Source: Pyropia yezoensis (lineage: Eukaryota; Rhodophyta; Bangiophyceae; Bangiales; Bangiaceae). From it: DNA of 64,000 nucleotides. Shown here piece by piece: positions 11,452 through 22,038 of this stretch. The stretch lies in NCBI GenBank assembly GCA_009829735.1, contig CM020618.1, forward strand, positions 2,230,882 through 2,294,881, read 5' to 3'. The notes beneath the pieces were generated by a model. That model did no database searches, had not been told where the DNA came from, and saw only the letters and a list, made by a program, of their open reading frames with translations. Both the position numbers and the translations under genes were made by a program. Every line of letters begins with the position of its first letter. Positions within the stretch are counted from its first letter, which is position 1.

Positions 11452-13545
11452 TCACACGTTGGCTCTGATAAAAGCGCGGGCGATGCTGACCTTTGCAAAG
11501 TAGGACGGGTTGAGCGTCCCGCACCGGTTGGCCGCGTTGCGCGTGTCCTCAAAGCCGTACGACACGACGCCGAGGATGCTGAAAAACTCGCCGCGGGGCA
11601 GCGAAAAGCGCTCAAAGACGGGGCCGCCGCTGTCGCCCTCGCAGGTGGTCTGGCGGGTGCCGAGCCCCCCACAAAACTGGAGCGCCTCGGACGTTGCCGG
11701 CCGGACGGCGCCCGGGAAGTTGCGCCGCACCCACCACGCGTTGCACTGGGACCAGGCGTTGACGGGGACGCGGGCGAGCAGCAGCCGGCTGGACACGCTC
11801 TGCTCGTTGGTCCCGTCTGTCAGGCCGTGGCCGACGACTGCCTTGGTGCTGCCGCTCCGCGGGAAGCGGGAAAAGGTGTTGACAAAGGCGGGCGCAATGC
11901 CGGCGGCGGCGTACTCGGCGGCGGTCGGCGGGTTGGCAATGGTCAGGATGGCAAAGTCGTAGACGAGGTCCGTCCCCGAGTCCACGTACTGGGGGTGCAC
12001 CGCAACGGCACCGACCTGCGGAGTGGGGGGGGGGGGGGGGGGGGTGGGGGAGGAGGAGGGCGGTGGGAAGGCGACCAGACGTGTGTGTGTGCGCAGGGGG
12101 GAGGCAACGGAGGGGGGGGGGGGGGGGAGGAGGGGGGGGGGGGAGAAGTGGTGCACCGTCATCCGCCGCTGGACGCGTCAGTCGCTTGCTTGGCCCACAC
12201 CCGAGGCGCCCCCACGCAACTGCACAGCAACTCCCCCCCCCCCGCCCCCCGCCCCCCCCCCCCCCCCCCCCCCTCCCCCCCTCCCTCTCCTCTCTCCCTC
12301 GCCCTCCCCCCCTCGCCGCCCCTCCCGGCGTCGCCCAACGTACCGTCTTTTGGATGCCCGTGTTGAACGACCGTCCCCCGATTTGGATAATGTCCCCCAC
12401 CGCATCCTGGGCTGACGTCCTCGTCCGAAAGCAGTGCGCCGCGGTGAGCACCTTGTCCTCCGCGATGAGGGCGCCACCGCACTGTGGGAGGGAGGGAGGG
12501 AGGGAGGGGGGGCAGGTGGGGGGGAAGTGGGCAGCGCAGGGAAAAGGAGGAGGAGGAGGGGGAGGGGGAGGGGGAGGAGGAGGAGGAGGAGGAGGAGGAG
12601 GAGGAGTAGGGACGAGGATGGAGGAGCGCGGGGTGGGCGGTTAGTGGCGGTTGGCGGCGGCCGGCGGTGGGAGCGGCGGCGGCGGCGGCCGCGGCCACCC
12701 GCCCGCCCGCGCGCGCCAGTCGGAGAGAGGGAGGGCGAGCACGGCGGGTTGACACGGGCCGCCGCAGGCGGTCCACCACTCCCAGACGGCGGGGAGGGCA
12801 GAGGCTTCTAGAGGGAGTCTCTGGGGGGGGCGGGGGGGGGGGGAGGGGACAAACGGATGAGGAGGCTGCCGGCGCGACAGCCGTGCAGCCCACCCGCGGC
12901 CGTCTCGTCCCGGCGTCGGTGGTGCGCAAACGTACGTAATAGATGGCTTGCGTATTCGTGGCGTCGAGGGGCTGGAACAGGCGGGTGTAGCTGCGGGTTT
13001 GGGGCAAAGAGCGCGGGGGGGGGGGGGGGGGGGGGGGGGGGGGAGGGTGGCCGTGCAGGATTTGCATGCAGGGCGGGGGGGAGGGGGGGGGTGGTGGTGG
13101 GAGGGAACAGGGAGGAGGGAACCAGAGGGATGAACAAGAAAGAAAAAGAAAAAAGAGAAGACCAGTGCGTCAACCGTCAGCGGGCTGGGGACCGATGCAT
13201 CGCAAGTCAAGGTCAGTGCCGGGGGGTCGGTCGCCACCGCGGCAGGGGTGGGGCCGCCTCCCCCCATCATGGACGGGGTCGTGATCCTCATGGGCCTCAC
13301 CTTACCCCCCCACCCCCCACGGCCTACCCGCAACCCCACCATCCCTCCTCCCCCCCCCCCACTCCCCCCTCCCCCACCTCCCCCCCCCCAGGCACACACA
13401 CGCGCACGTACAATCCGCCGCCATAGGTGGCGTCGTCCGCCGTGACGGGGCGGCCGCCGACGATGCGGCCGCCGGGGCCGCCGCCGGCCAGCGTCACGAC
13501 GGCGCCGCCGACGGTGCGGGTCCAGCGCTGGGCCGCCACGCGCGG

Positions 13546-13594
<49 letters not shown>

Positions 13595-13668
13595 GCGGCG
13601 GCGGTGACGGGGAGCGACCGCCCGCCGCTGCCGCGTCCGCGTCCGCGTCGGCTGCGGCCGGCCGTCAT
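11452..13668 (-). CDS. Secreted chymotrypsin-fold (S1) serine protease, four exons
   Basis: Exons on the minus strand are 13668-13400, 12990-12936, 12481-12344 and 12015-11452, joined by GT-AG introns of 409, 454 and 328 nt, giving 341 residues. The exact end of exon 1 is ambiguous within a GT repeat; 13400 keeps phase. Residues 20-46 form a signal peptide. A short propeptide ends at the activation site R-IVGG (residue 69). The catalytic triad is complete: His in VLTAAHC, Asp in VYDFAILT and Ser in CEGDSGGP. Position 189 (chymotrypsin numbering), six before the catalytic Ser, is Thr, not the Asp of trypsin, and Ser appears where Gly226 is usual. Substrate preference is therefore unlikely to be trypsin-like. 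Introns carry long poly-G and GGA tracts. The start ATG gives a clean signal peptide. Confidence 0.85.
12991..13399 (-). other. Protease intron 1, with 29-nt poly-G on the plus strand
   Basis: A 409-nt GT-AG intron. It holds an uninterrupted run of 29 G on the plus strand (13015-13043), so the pre-mRNA has a long poly-C run just after the branch region. The donor is one of several overlapping GT dinucleotides. Confidence 0.65.
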
Positions 13669-14448
13669 GGTGGGGTACGACGTGGACACAGAACGAGAGA
13701 GAGAGAGAGAGGGGAGGAGGATGCTGAGGGGGCGGGGGGGGGGAGTGGAGGAGGCGGTGGCGGAGGCGGTGGCGGTGGCGGCGGCAGTGGCGGCGGAGAG
13801 GGGTGGGGGGGGTGGGACGGGGAGGGAGGGGAGCCCGGGAGAGCCTCTGTTGGGCAACACGCCCGCTGGCAACGACCGTGCCCTGCCCACTGGTGGGCTT
13901 GACGGCTGGGGGCGGTGGCCGTCACTCCCGTGCTGCTGCCCTCCCCGTCGGGTGGGCGGGCACCAGCAGCCCCGCCGCGGGGACGCGCAGAAAGGGAAAA
14001 AAACAAGGGGGTGAGACAGCGGCGGGGGGGGGGGGGGAGGGTGGGGGGGGGGGGGGGAAGAGCTGCATTGTTTGGTTTGATTCAGGGGGGGGGGGCGGGG
14101 GACGCCGCCCACTGCCCACGCTCCCCCCCCCAGACGACGCTGGCCAAGGCGCGGGGCGTGTCGAGGCGCCCCCCCCCCCCCCCACCCCCCGCGGTGACCG
14201 CGGCGGCTCGGCCGCCCACAGCCGCCGCCGTGCCCCCCCCCGTCCTCCCACCGTCCCTCCCACCGGGGAAAGGGCGCACTCGCCATTCGCACCCCCCCCC
14301 CCCCCCCCCCCCCCCCCCCCGCACTACCCACCCCTTCCCAACACTGGGGAGCAACAGCCCACGGCCACGGGCCCCGTGGGGGGAGGCGGCGGCTGCCCAT
14401 CCCGTCGCGTTCATCCACTCTCGTCTACCAACCCGTCGACCAGCTGGA

Positions 14449-14510
14449 GGCGGGCAGGCGGGCGGGCGGGCGGGCGGGCGGGCGGGCGGGCGGGCGGGCG
14501 GGTGGGCGGG
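14449..14510 (+). repeat. (CGGG)n microsatellite
   Basis: About 14 near-perfect copies of a 4-bp GC unit, with an A near 14457 and a T near 14502 as the only interruptions seen. Confidence 0.9.
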
Positions 14511-14750
14511 GGAGCGCAGGGGAGCGAGCGCCCGCGCACCCGAGAGCGCCCCCACCGTCGAGGGGGCGCGGATCCCACGCCGCCACCCGCTGCCCCGCGT
14601 TCCCCGCGCCGCGGCCAATCGCTGGCTACGTAGCTAGGGGTACCCCTTGGCGGCCCCGCCGCGCGGCCGCCGCCGTCCGGCCGCGCCGCCGCCCGGCCGC
14701 CGCGACGGGTGCGCGGCGGCGACGGCGGCGGCGACGGCGGCGGCGGCGGA

Positions 14751-14752
<2 letters not shown>

Positions 14753-14782
<30 letters not shown>

Positions 14783-14872
14783 AGCGGCGGCAGCGGCGGC
14801 AGCGGCGGCAGCGGCGGCAGCGGCGGCAGCGGCGGCAGCGGCGGCAGCGGCGGCAGCGGCGGCAGCGGCCGC
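14753..14872 (+). repeat. (GGCGGCAGC)n 9-bp tandem array
   Basis: About eleven copies of GGCGGCAGC, preceded by a pure GGC run. All three frames are open on both strands (poly-Ala, Gly-Gly-Ser, Arg-Arg-Gln and so on), so the open frames here say nothing about coding. Confidence 0.9.
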
Positions 14873-16078
14873 TGATGGTTTCCCCCACCCTGCTGGCCTG
14901 GCGGGACGCCGTCCAGAGGAAGGTCCCGTCCAGCGCGCGGGGGGAGAGACGGGGACGCCGCCAGCGAGCTCCCCCCCCCCCCCCCCCCCCTCTCCGCCCC
15001 CCCACGCGCGACTGGCAGGAGCACGCTCCCCGCTGGGTCTTGTGGGTCTGGTGTGCCCGTGTGTCTGCTCCCGCGTCGTCGTGCCCCCCCCCTTCCCATC
15101 CCCCCCCCTCCTTCCCCCCCGCGCCCCTTCATGCGTACCTACGCGCTGCCGGTGAAGAAGGCCACAGGGCCAGTGTGGCGTTTGGGGTGCCCGCTCGCGC
15201 GGGGGGGGGGGGGGGGGGTGGGGCGATGGGAGGGGAGCGGGGGGGAGGCGGCGACTGCCGCCGCCGCCGCCGTCGCCGACGACCTACAGGCGTGTCTCCC
15301 CATTTGCCAAAAGCATGGGTGGGGGGGGGGGGGGGGGAGGCCTGGCGTGTCCCGCTGCGCGCACCGTGGCGAGGGGGGGGGGGGGGGGGGGGGGCGGGGG
15401 AGGAATCGAAAAGAGGAGGCGGGTGCCGCCCGCCAGTCCGTGTCCTTGTAGATAGGCGGTGCGGCCGTGTGCGGGCCCTTGACCTTTTTTTTTTTTTTGT
15501 CGGTAACAAACCGACGCCGCCCACTCCTGCTGGGGACCCACATCACAGCCGAGACGGGCAAAAAAGACAAAGAAGACGATTCGATCCGCGGGGAGCTCTG
15601 CTAGTGACCGTCGCTGCGCTGGGGGGGGGATGGGCCTCTGCTCACCAGCCACGTTGGGGTGGCCACCCGCCGCGGGGCGCCGCCGCCACACGCCTGCTCC
15701 ACCGCACGGGATGACGGGCAGCGGCGGAGGTCAGGGCGCGGACCTTGATCGCCGTGCGGCGGCACCCGCGCTGGGCAGGGACAGTGGTCTGTCGCGCAAC
15801 CCCCCCCCGCGGCCCGGATGGCATAACAGAGGAGTGTCTGCCGTCGCGTTGCTTTCATTTCTTGTACCGTACGGCGTCGTTTGGGTAGGCGGGGGAGTGG
15901 CGTGCACCCCGCGTACGGGTACAGACGTGCGGGGTTGGCCACCGCCCCGCACAAAGGGGACGCCCCCCCCCCCCCCGCCCCCCGCGGTTGGCCTCACTCC
16001 CCCCTCCTGCGGCGCGCCCCCGCCGCCGGCGCGTCTGGCTACTCCACGGGGCGCGCCCCCCGCCGCCGGCACGGCCGG

Positions 16079-17293
16079 CTACTCCTCCTTTGCAGCCCGG
16101 CCCGGCGGGCCGCCGCCCGCGGGGCGGCACTGCCGCGCCCACTCGGCGCCAACGACGGCGGCAACGACCGCCCAGGCGGCGGCGTAGCCGACCACCTGCA
16201 CCCGCGTCACCGCCTCCTCCCCCGCCAGCGCAGACGGCCACGTGGCGGTGTAGGCGGCCAGGGAGGCGGCGCCGACCGCCGCCACCACCGCCAGCCGCAC
16301 GCCCAGGCGCGGGGCGGTGGCGGCGCGGAAGTGGAGGGCGTCGAGCGCGAGCGCCGACGCCACCCCCGCGGCGGCGCCCAGCAGCACCTGCCGCCCCGAG
16401 TGGTAGCCGTGCGCGTACGTGCGGAGGAGGGTGGTGGTGGCGCCAATGGCAAAGAGGCCCAGCGCCGTCGCCGAGGCGGCCAGCACCGCCACCACCCGGC
16501 CGGGGATCCCGGCGGTGGCCGCGGCGGGGGTGCCCGGCGCGGCGCCGGTGGCGGGCCGGCGGGTGGCCGTCGCCGGGTGGGCGGCCACGTCGACCAGCCG
16601 GTCGGCGGTGTAGATGGCCACCACCAGGGACGCAAACAGGAAGTAGCAATAGTGCCCCGACACGCCGTTGGGATACGTGGACCGCCGCGCCGACGTACAC
16701 CGGTCGTCGCGGAGGAAGCCCTTAACCGCGTCGGCAGCCCAGTAGGTGGCTTGGAACCACAGCGCCGAGATGGCAATGTCCAGCACCGCCTTGGCCCGCG
16801 CCACGGGCAGGCCCACCGCCGTCAGCAGCGCATACACCCACAGCGTTGCGACAGACGCGTCGTGGAGGACCGAGTCGCCCATAGGCAGCGACAGGGGCGA
16901 CCGGGGCGCCCGCGGCCCGGCCGCCTGCCGGTTGATGACGCACGCGTGGAGGGAGGTGACGAGCGTGTGGTCTTCCGACAGGCGCATCAGCGTCGGGGCG
17001 GCCGCCACCAGCAGCAACGTCAGGGACAGGGCCGCGAGGGCGACCGCCACCCTAGGGGGGAGGCCCCGTCGGCTACCGCCGCACAAAGAGTTGGACAGGG
17101 GATGAGCGGCAGAAGCGGCAGCCGGATGGGGGAGGGCGCGCGCGGTCCGACGGGTGAGGGAGGGGTGCCCGCCCGGGGTGGCGCCGGTCCCTGCCGCAGG
17201 GGACGCGGAGGGGGGGTCCTCCGATGGGAGCGGCGGTAGTCTAGGGGAGGCCGCCACGCCACCCGCACGTCCAGCCGCTGTCAAACTGGCCAT
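16079..17293 (-). CDS. PAP2-superfamily membrane lipid phosphatase-like protein
   Basis: The family dephosphorylates lipid phosphates or diphosphates at membranes. The ATG at 17293 gives 404 residues; the first 75 are low-complexity and may be a leader. Several hydrophobic segments follow (about 80-100, 148-180, 215-230, 265-290, 305-320, 330-350, 370-390). Three PAP2-type motifs are in order: K-x6-R (residues 191-198), SGH (about 212-214), and RTYAHGYHSGRQ (R291, H298, Q302). The third differs from the usual SR-x5-H-x3-D: there is one extra residue before His, and Gln replaces Asp. Gln at that place also occurs in dolichyl-diphosphatase-type members. FIT/Scs3-like lipid phosphatases are an alternative. 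No neighbour suggests a pathway. Confidence 0.7.
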   Translation of the reverse strand: MASLTAAGRAGGVAASPRLPPLPSEDPPSASPAAGTGATPGGHPSLTRRTARALPHPAAASAAHPLSNSLCGGSRRGLPPRVAVALAALSLTLLLVAAAPTLMRLSEDHTLVTSLHACVINRQAAGPRAPRSPLSLPMGDSVLHDASVATLWVYALLTAVGLPVARAKAVLDIAISALWFQATYWAADAVKGFLRDDRCTSARRSTYPNGVSGHYCYFLFASLVVAIYTADRLVDVAAHPATATRRPATGAAPGTPAAATAGIPGRVVAVLAASATALGLFAIGATTTLLRTYAHGYHSGRQVLLGAAAGVASALALDALHFRAATAPRLGVRLAVVAAVGAASLAAYTATWPSALAGEEAVTRVQVVGYAAAWAVVAAVVGAEWARQCRPAGGGPPGRAAKEE

Positions 17294-18999
17294 GGCCACG
17301 AGCAGGGGGCCCGGTCAGGGGGGAGGCAGGCGAGCCGCCAAGGTACCGCCACCAAGCAAAAGCAAGAAAAACCCGGTCGAGCAGCGCCTGTCAGCAACAG
17401 GTGGGACGTAAGGGGCGTGAGGGAAAAGGGGGGAGAAGGGGGCAGCGCGGAAAGGGCCAAGAAGAGGAGACAATGACGGGCGTCCTGCCAGTGGAGAGGG
17501 GCTGCTGCGAGGCAGCGACACCAAGGATGGGTGGTGGAGAGGGCTAGGGAGAAGCGGCCGGCAACAGTAAAATCAGCCGGGTCTGCCGGCGTGCGACGCA
17601 CCGTCGCCCGTGCAAAGAGACGCCGCGCAGTGGCGGTGCAATCGGAACATGTGTGCGTAGCGTGCAATCGGCAGCCCTTGATGTTCGGGTGTCGAGACAG
17701 GAACGGCGAACGCAGCGACAGCACTCGGACCGGTGTAACGAGCACAGGTCCGGAATGCACATGAAAGAGTGTACTTCAGAACACTCAATGGCACGAGAGA
17801 GAGGTGTCTGCCGTGGGGCATTGTTTGCACTCCGAAAAACTTGACGAAGGGTGCCACTTCTTGCCTGCAAAAGGTCATTACATAGGAGGCATCAAATCTA
17901 CGGGTCTTTACCAAGGCCTGTGTGATCAACCATTTCGCCTGGGTGGACCTCGGATGGGTGACCCACCGTGCATGTGACAGCGGCCCTGCTGCATGGGTCA
18001 ACCCCGGCGCCCGTTTCGTTCAGATTTTTTTGAGACCTGCCGCCTGGGCGCGCGCCGAGCTCACCCCCTCCGTGGTGCCCTTGAGGCGCGCGCGTACCCT
18101 GCAAGCCACCGCGCTTCTCGTAGGGCCGCGCCGCAGCCGCCGCCCCCCCCCCCTGTGACGCGGAGGAGGCGGCAGAGGGGCGCGCCGTGCACCTCGGGCG
18201 CACACCGCTAATCTCCCGAGATCCCCTCGACGGTCGACCTGCTAGCGGCGGATCCCCCCGCTCTCCCGCTCTGCGTGGGGTGTGCGTCTGGATTTTCCCT
18301 CGCCATCATGGCTCTTTTTTTCTTTCAGCCCCCTGCATCAGGCATCTGACACACAGACCAGTGCGGGCTTTCGTTGCCGCGGGATGAAGGGGACCGACCG
18401 TCTTGGAGGATGCTCTCTTCGCTGTACGGCGTGCATACAGTCCTTGGGAGGCCGGAGCCGCCCGTTGCTCAGGGCGCTGTGGAGCCATCGAGGTCGGTCC
18501 CAGAGATGCATCTCGTGGGGGGCTCACCCCCTCCCTGGGCCCCCGCCGCGCCGTTTCACGCCCCGCCCAGGCGGCGAGGAACGCCACGCCTCAATAACGG
18601 CCCCCCTCCTCGTGGGTCTCCCGCGTGCGTTTTTCCTATGCTACTCCCCTAGTCAGACAGCGCGCCAACGCGCCCCCCCGCTCGCCCCGTTTCCCCTGCG
18701 ATGGGCGAGTGCGCGTTCTAGAAGGGCTGGCGGGGACGTGCCGCGCCACCGTCGAGCCACCCAGACCCGCCGCCACCTCTCACTCCTTCTTCAGCCCGCC
18801 CGTCCCCGTCCCGCGCACTGACAGCGAGCCGAGCGGCCGTGAGTGCACACCTATCTGTCCAATTGGGCGGCAGGCGGCGGGCGCGTGCGCAGGTGAGAGT
18901 CCCTACCCTCCCCGCTCTCCCCGCTCCTCGGTCGCCGCCCCCTCCCGCGAGCACCACGCCCTTTTTGTTCTCTCCCCCCGGCACGACTCGGGGGGCATC
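17294..18999. other. Spacer between PAP2 and Mpv17-like genes
   Basis: No supportable gene. The middle (17,500-18,000) is less GC-rich. The region from 18,600 is pyrimidine-rich and in frame with the downstream gene, but it reads as leader rather than protein. Confidence 0.5.
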
Positions 19000-19818
19000 A
19001 TGGCCTTCGTGACGCTAGCTGTGGGGGTGGTCGCGGCCCCCCGGGCCACCCGCCGTGGGTCTGCCGTGTGTATGAGCCTTGGGTCCCCCCGGGGTGGCGG
19101 AGGCGGGGCGTCTCGGTTTTCTCGCAAGGACGCGGGCGGGGGGGGCTCGGCCGGGGGCGGCATCGGTGGCGGCGCCGTGGGTGGTGGCGGCGCTGGGGGC
19201 CCGGGCGGCGGCGGCAGCGGCGGCGGCCGCAAGGGCAAAAGCGGCGCCGGCGGTGCGGCGGGCGGGGGCAACCCGTACGACCAGTTCATGGCGTGGTACG
19301 GGGCGCACAACAAGGCGACGCCGCTGGCCACCGCCGCCGCCACGTCGGCGGTGGCGCTCGCCGCCGGCGACGCGCTGTCGCAGGCCCTCTCGTCGGCGGC
19401 GTATGACCCCGCCCGGACGGTGCGGCTGGCGGCGCTGGGCGCGCTCCTCCACGGGCCGGGCGCGTCGACGTGGTTCTCGCAGGTGGAGGCGGCGCTCCCC
19501 GGCACCGCGCCATTCAAGGTGGCGGCCAAGACGGCGGCGCACGCGGCGTTGTTCACGCCCGCCTGGGTAGCTGCGGTCCTCGCGTCCGAGGCGGTTGTGT
19601 CGGACGGCGGGGTGGGGGGGGTCGTCGACCGTGTGCAGGACGGGGTGAAGGAGGGGGTGACCGCCCGGTGGATGGTCTGGCCCATTGTGCAGGCGGTCAA
19701 CTACGCGGTTGTTCCGCTTGAGCTGCGGGTCTTGTTTATGGGCGTTGCGGGCATTGCCGTGGAGGGCACCAAGGCCATCCTAGTTGGCAAGGACGCCGTC
19801 GTCAGCAATACCTCGTGA
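19000..19818 (+). CDS. Mpv17/PMP22 family membrane protein with Gly-rich N-terminus
   Basis: Mpv17/PMP22 proteins are small four-helix organelle membrane proteins thought to form channels or affect metabolite and nucleotide homeostasis. The 272-residue product starts at the ATG at 19000, which gives a plausible organelle-targeting leader (about 1-35). A Gly-rich tract (45-90) precedes the domain. Family landmarks follow in order: FMAWYGAHNKATPLATAAAT (about 96-115), GDALSQAL, DPARTVRLAALGALLHGP (136-153), a Lys-containing second half, and MVWPIVQAVNYAVVPLELRVL (225-245). The domain is full length. Targeting to plastid, mitochondrion or peroxisome cannot be decided here. It converges with the glutathione reductase gene. 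Confidence 0.85.
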   Translation: MAFVTLAVGVVAAPRATRRGSAVCMSLGSPRGGGGGASRFSRKDAGGGGSAGGGIGGGAVGGGGAGGPGGGGSGGGRKGKSGAGGAAGGGNPYDQFMAWYGAHNKATPLATAAATSAVALAAGDALSQALSSAAYDPARTVRLAALGALLHGPGASTWFSQVEAALPGTAPFKVAAKTAAHAALFTPAWVAAVLASEAVVSDGGVGGVVDRVQDGVKEGVTARWMVWPIVQAVNYAVVPLELRVLFMGVAGIAVEGTKAILVGKDAVVSNTS

Positions 19819-20403
19819 GCAGAATGAGCGGAGGGGGGGTGGGAGGAGGAAGGAGGAGGTGCGTGTGGTGTGCTCGTGCGTGTGAGCACGGGGGACCCCG
19901 CGAGCCTTTGTTTGTGTTGTGTAGATAGGTAGTTTTGTCTTGTTTTTCATCCTGTGCTACCTCTCGTTGATGGGCTATGTCTGCGAGGAGGCGCCCATCG
20001 TGTTGTACGCGCGGTCGGCGGGTGCGTTTCGCCATCAGAGGTTGACCCACACGGTTCGTATTAATATCAGCGGGGGCAACTGCTGTGACCAACTCAACTG
20101 CATCTGAGGTCACCAACCTTGTGGGGCGCGCACCCTCATCATTATGCCTGTAAGGCGGACAGATGACGACATCGGCGTACAGAACAAACTGCTTGTTTTT
20201 GGGTGGAGGGTGGGAGCAGCTGACGACCGAACAGTCCAACAGTCAACCACAGCGAGCAGCATGAGCGAGGCAAACTCGCCGCATGCCCGGAGCGCAGCTC
20301 ACAGCGCGTCCCAGACGTTTTTTTTTGACACCAGGAACTGGAAGGCACCAACCAACGCGTCTTATCTAGTCACAAGCACAAACACGCCCGGGGCTCAGCC
20401 CAC
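19819..20403. other. Convergent spacer
   Basis: 3' flanks of the Mpv17-like gene (plus) and glutathione reductase (minus). Pyrimidine-rich stretches and a T8 run at 20321-20328 are visible; no gene. Confidence 0.5.
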
Positions 20404-22038
20404 TTACGCCGTCGCCTTCTTTGCCTCGGCCGCCGCTGCCGCTTCGGCCTTTGCCCGCTCCGACTGCCGGAGCGTCACGAGCTCCTCGGCCGACGTTGGG
20501 TGCACTCCAATGGTCGAGTCGAAAAGCTTCTTGGTCACCCCCGCCTTGAGCGCCACCCCCGCCAGCTGGATGAGCTCCCCCGCTGCCGACTGGACGACGT
20601 GGACGCCCACCACCACATCGGTGCTGCGGCGGACGATGAGCTTCATCAGCTCCCGCTCCCCCGGCCGCTGTGTGAGCGTGTGCTTGAGTGGGCGGAAGGC
20701 GCTCTTGAACACATCCACGTCGTCCTCCCCAAATTGAGCCACCGCCTGCTCCTCTGTCAGTCCACAGGTACCAATGGCGGGCTGTGAGAAGACCGCCGAC
20801 GGGATGTACTCGTAGTTGGGCGACCGCGGGTTGTTGTCAAACAGCGTATCCGCAAAGCAGTGGCCCTCGGCAATCGCCACGGGCGTCAGGGCCACCCGGT
20901 CGGTTACGTCCCCGACCGCGTAGATGCTGGGCACGTTCGTTTGCGAAAAGTCGTCGACGGGGATCTCGCCCGACTTGCCCGTCGTCACACCGGCGGCTTC
21001 CAAGCCAAGTTCAGACGTCTTGGGCTTGCGACCGGTGGCAAACATGACCACGTCGGTTTCTACCGTGCTCCCATCCTTGAGGGTAGTTGTGAAGGAGCCG
21101 TCCGCGTTCTTCACCACCGCCTTTACGTCGGTATTGAAGCGTACGTCAATGCCCCGGTCAGTCATCTCGCCCGCCAAATGCGTGCGGACGTCGTGATCAA
21201 AGCCGCGCAGAAAGAGGTCTCCACGGTACAGTTGGGTCACTTGAGAGCCGTACCCGTGAAAGATGCACGCAAACTCCACCGCAATGTACCCTCCGCCGGC
21301 AATCAGCACCCGGCGAGGTAGGGATTCGAGAAAGAACGCCTCGTTGCTGGTAATCACATGCTCCGAACCGGGAAAGGTCGGGACAAACGGCTCTCCACCA
21401 ACGGCTACGAGGATGGTCTCGGCGGTGTGGGCCACCCCATTCACCTCGACCGAATGGGGACCAGTCAGGGTGGCGGCGCCAACCTTGAGCTCCACCCCCG
21501 CGTTCTCCAGCATCCGCCCATAGATGCCGTTGAGCCGCAGGATCTCGGCATTCTTGTTGGCAATGAGTGTCGGCCAGTCCACAGTGGGCATCTCAGGCAC
21601 CGACCACCCATACTTGGCAGCGTCCGCAAAGTCGTGCGAGTAGTGCGAGCCGTACGAGAAGAGCTTCTTGGGAACGCATCCAACGTTGACACACGTGCCG
21701 CCCAAAGCCGCCTCCTCTGCCACCGCCACCCGAGCGCCGTGGCCAGCGGCGATGCGGCTGGCTCGCACGCCCCCGCTACCAGCACCAATCACGAAGAGGT
21801 CATAGTCGTACTTGCTCGACCCATTGGCGCCCCCACCCGCCATGGTCGTGGCCCACCTGTTGGCGCCACGTTGAGCAGCCCCGCGCTGGGGTACCGAAGG
21901 GGCTGCACGGACATGACGAGAGCTGGGCGCCGCTCGCACAGGAGTGAAGACCGACGTCCGCAACACGGAAGAGGCTCGGCAGAGAGGCAGCTTGGCCAAC
22001 ACAGGCGCAATGGACACAAACGCCGACGTGGAAGCCAT
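20404..22038 (-). CDS. GR: Glutathione reductase, plastid type
   Basis: The enzyme reduces oxidised glutathione with NADPH through FAD and a redox-active disulfide. The 544-residue product starts at the ATG at 22038. Residues 1-66 form a Ser/Ala/Arg-rich transit-like leader with Phe near the N-terminus, as often seen in red-algal plastid proteins. The FAD fold begins at DLFVIGAGSGGVRASR (80-95). The active-site disulfide is CVNVGC (Cys116, Cys121). The NADPH fold has IAGGGYIAVEFA, with Arg residues following. The second FAD motif is YAVGDVTDR. The catalytic His-Glu pair lies in IGVHPTSAEE near the C-terminus. Length and all key residues fit a full, active enzyme. A second Met at 66 could make a cytosolic form. 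It lies head-to-head with the rubredoxin gene, with about 600 bp between starts. Confidence 0.95.
   Translation of the reverse strand: MASTSAFVSIAPVLAKLPLCRASSVLRTSVFTPVRAAPSSRHVRAAPSVPQRGAAQRGANRWATTMAGGGANGSSKYDYDLFVIGAGSGGVRASRIAAGHGARVAVAEEAALGGTCVNVGCVPKKLFSYGSHYSHDFADAAKYGWSVPEMPTVDWPTLIANKNAEILRLNGIYGRMLENAGVELKVGAATLTGPHSVEVNGVAHTAETILVAVGGEPFVPTFPGSEHVITSNEAFFLESLPRRVLIAGGGYIAVEFACIFHGYGSQVTQLYRGDLFLRGFDHDVRTHLAGEMTDRGIDVRFNTDVKAVVKNADGSFTTTLKDGSTVETDVVMFATGRKPKTSELGLEAAGVTTGKSGEIPVDDFSQTNVPSIYAVGDVTDRVALTPVAIAEGHCFADTLFDNNPRSPNYEYIPSAVFSQPAIGTCGLTEEQAVAQFGEDDVDVFKSAFRPLKHTLTQRPGERELMKLIVRRSTDVVVGVHVVQSAAGELIQLAGVALKAGVTKKLFDSTIGVHPTSAEELVTLRQSERAKAEAAAAAEAKKATA

Larger units (their letters stand above)
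13669..16078. other. Spacer with GC-rich satellites, no gene recognised
   Basis: Long frames exist but are simple-sequence artefacts of CGGG, GGCGGCAGC and poly-C/poly-G tracts. An uninterrupted run of 29 C lies at 14292-14320. I see no domain on either strand. Confidence 0.55.

Noticed and set aside
14647..15714. A 355-codon frame over the GGCGGCAGC array
   Set aside because: The array is open in all six frames and the remainder has no protein character.
17573..18001. A 142-codon minus-strand frame upstream of the Mpv17-like gene
   Set aside because: No domain, no supporting context, and other frames are equally open.
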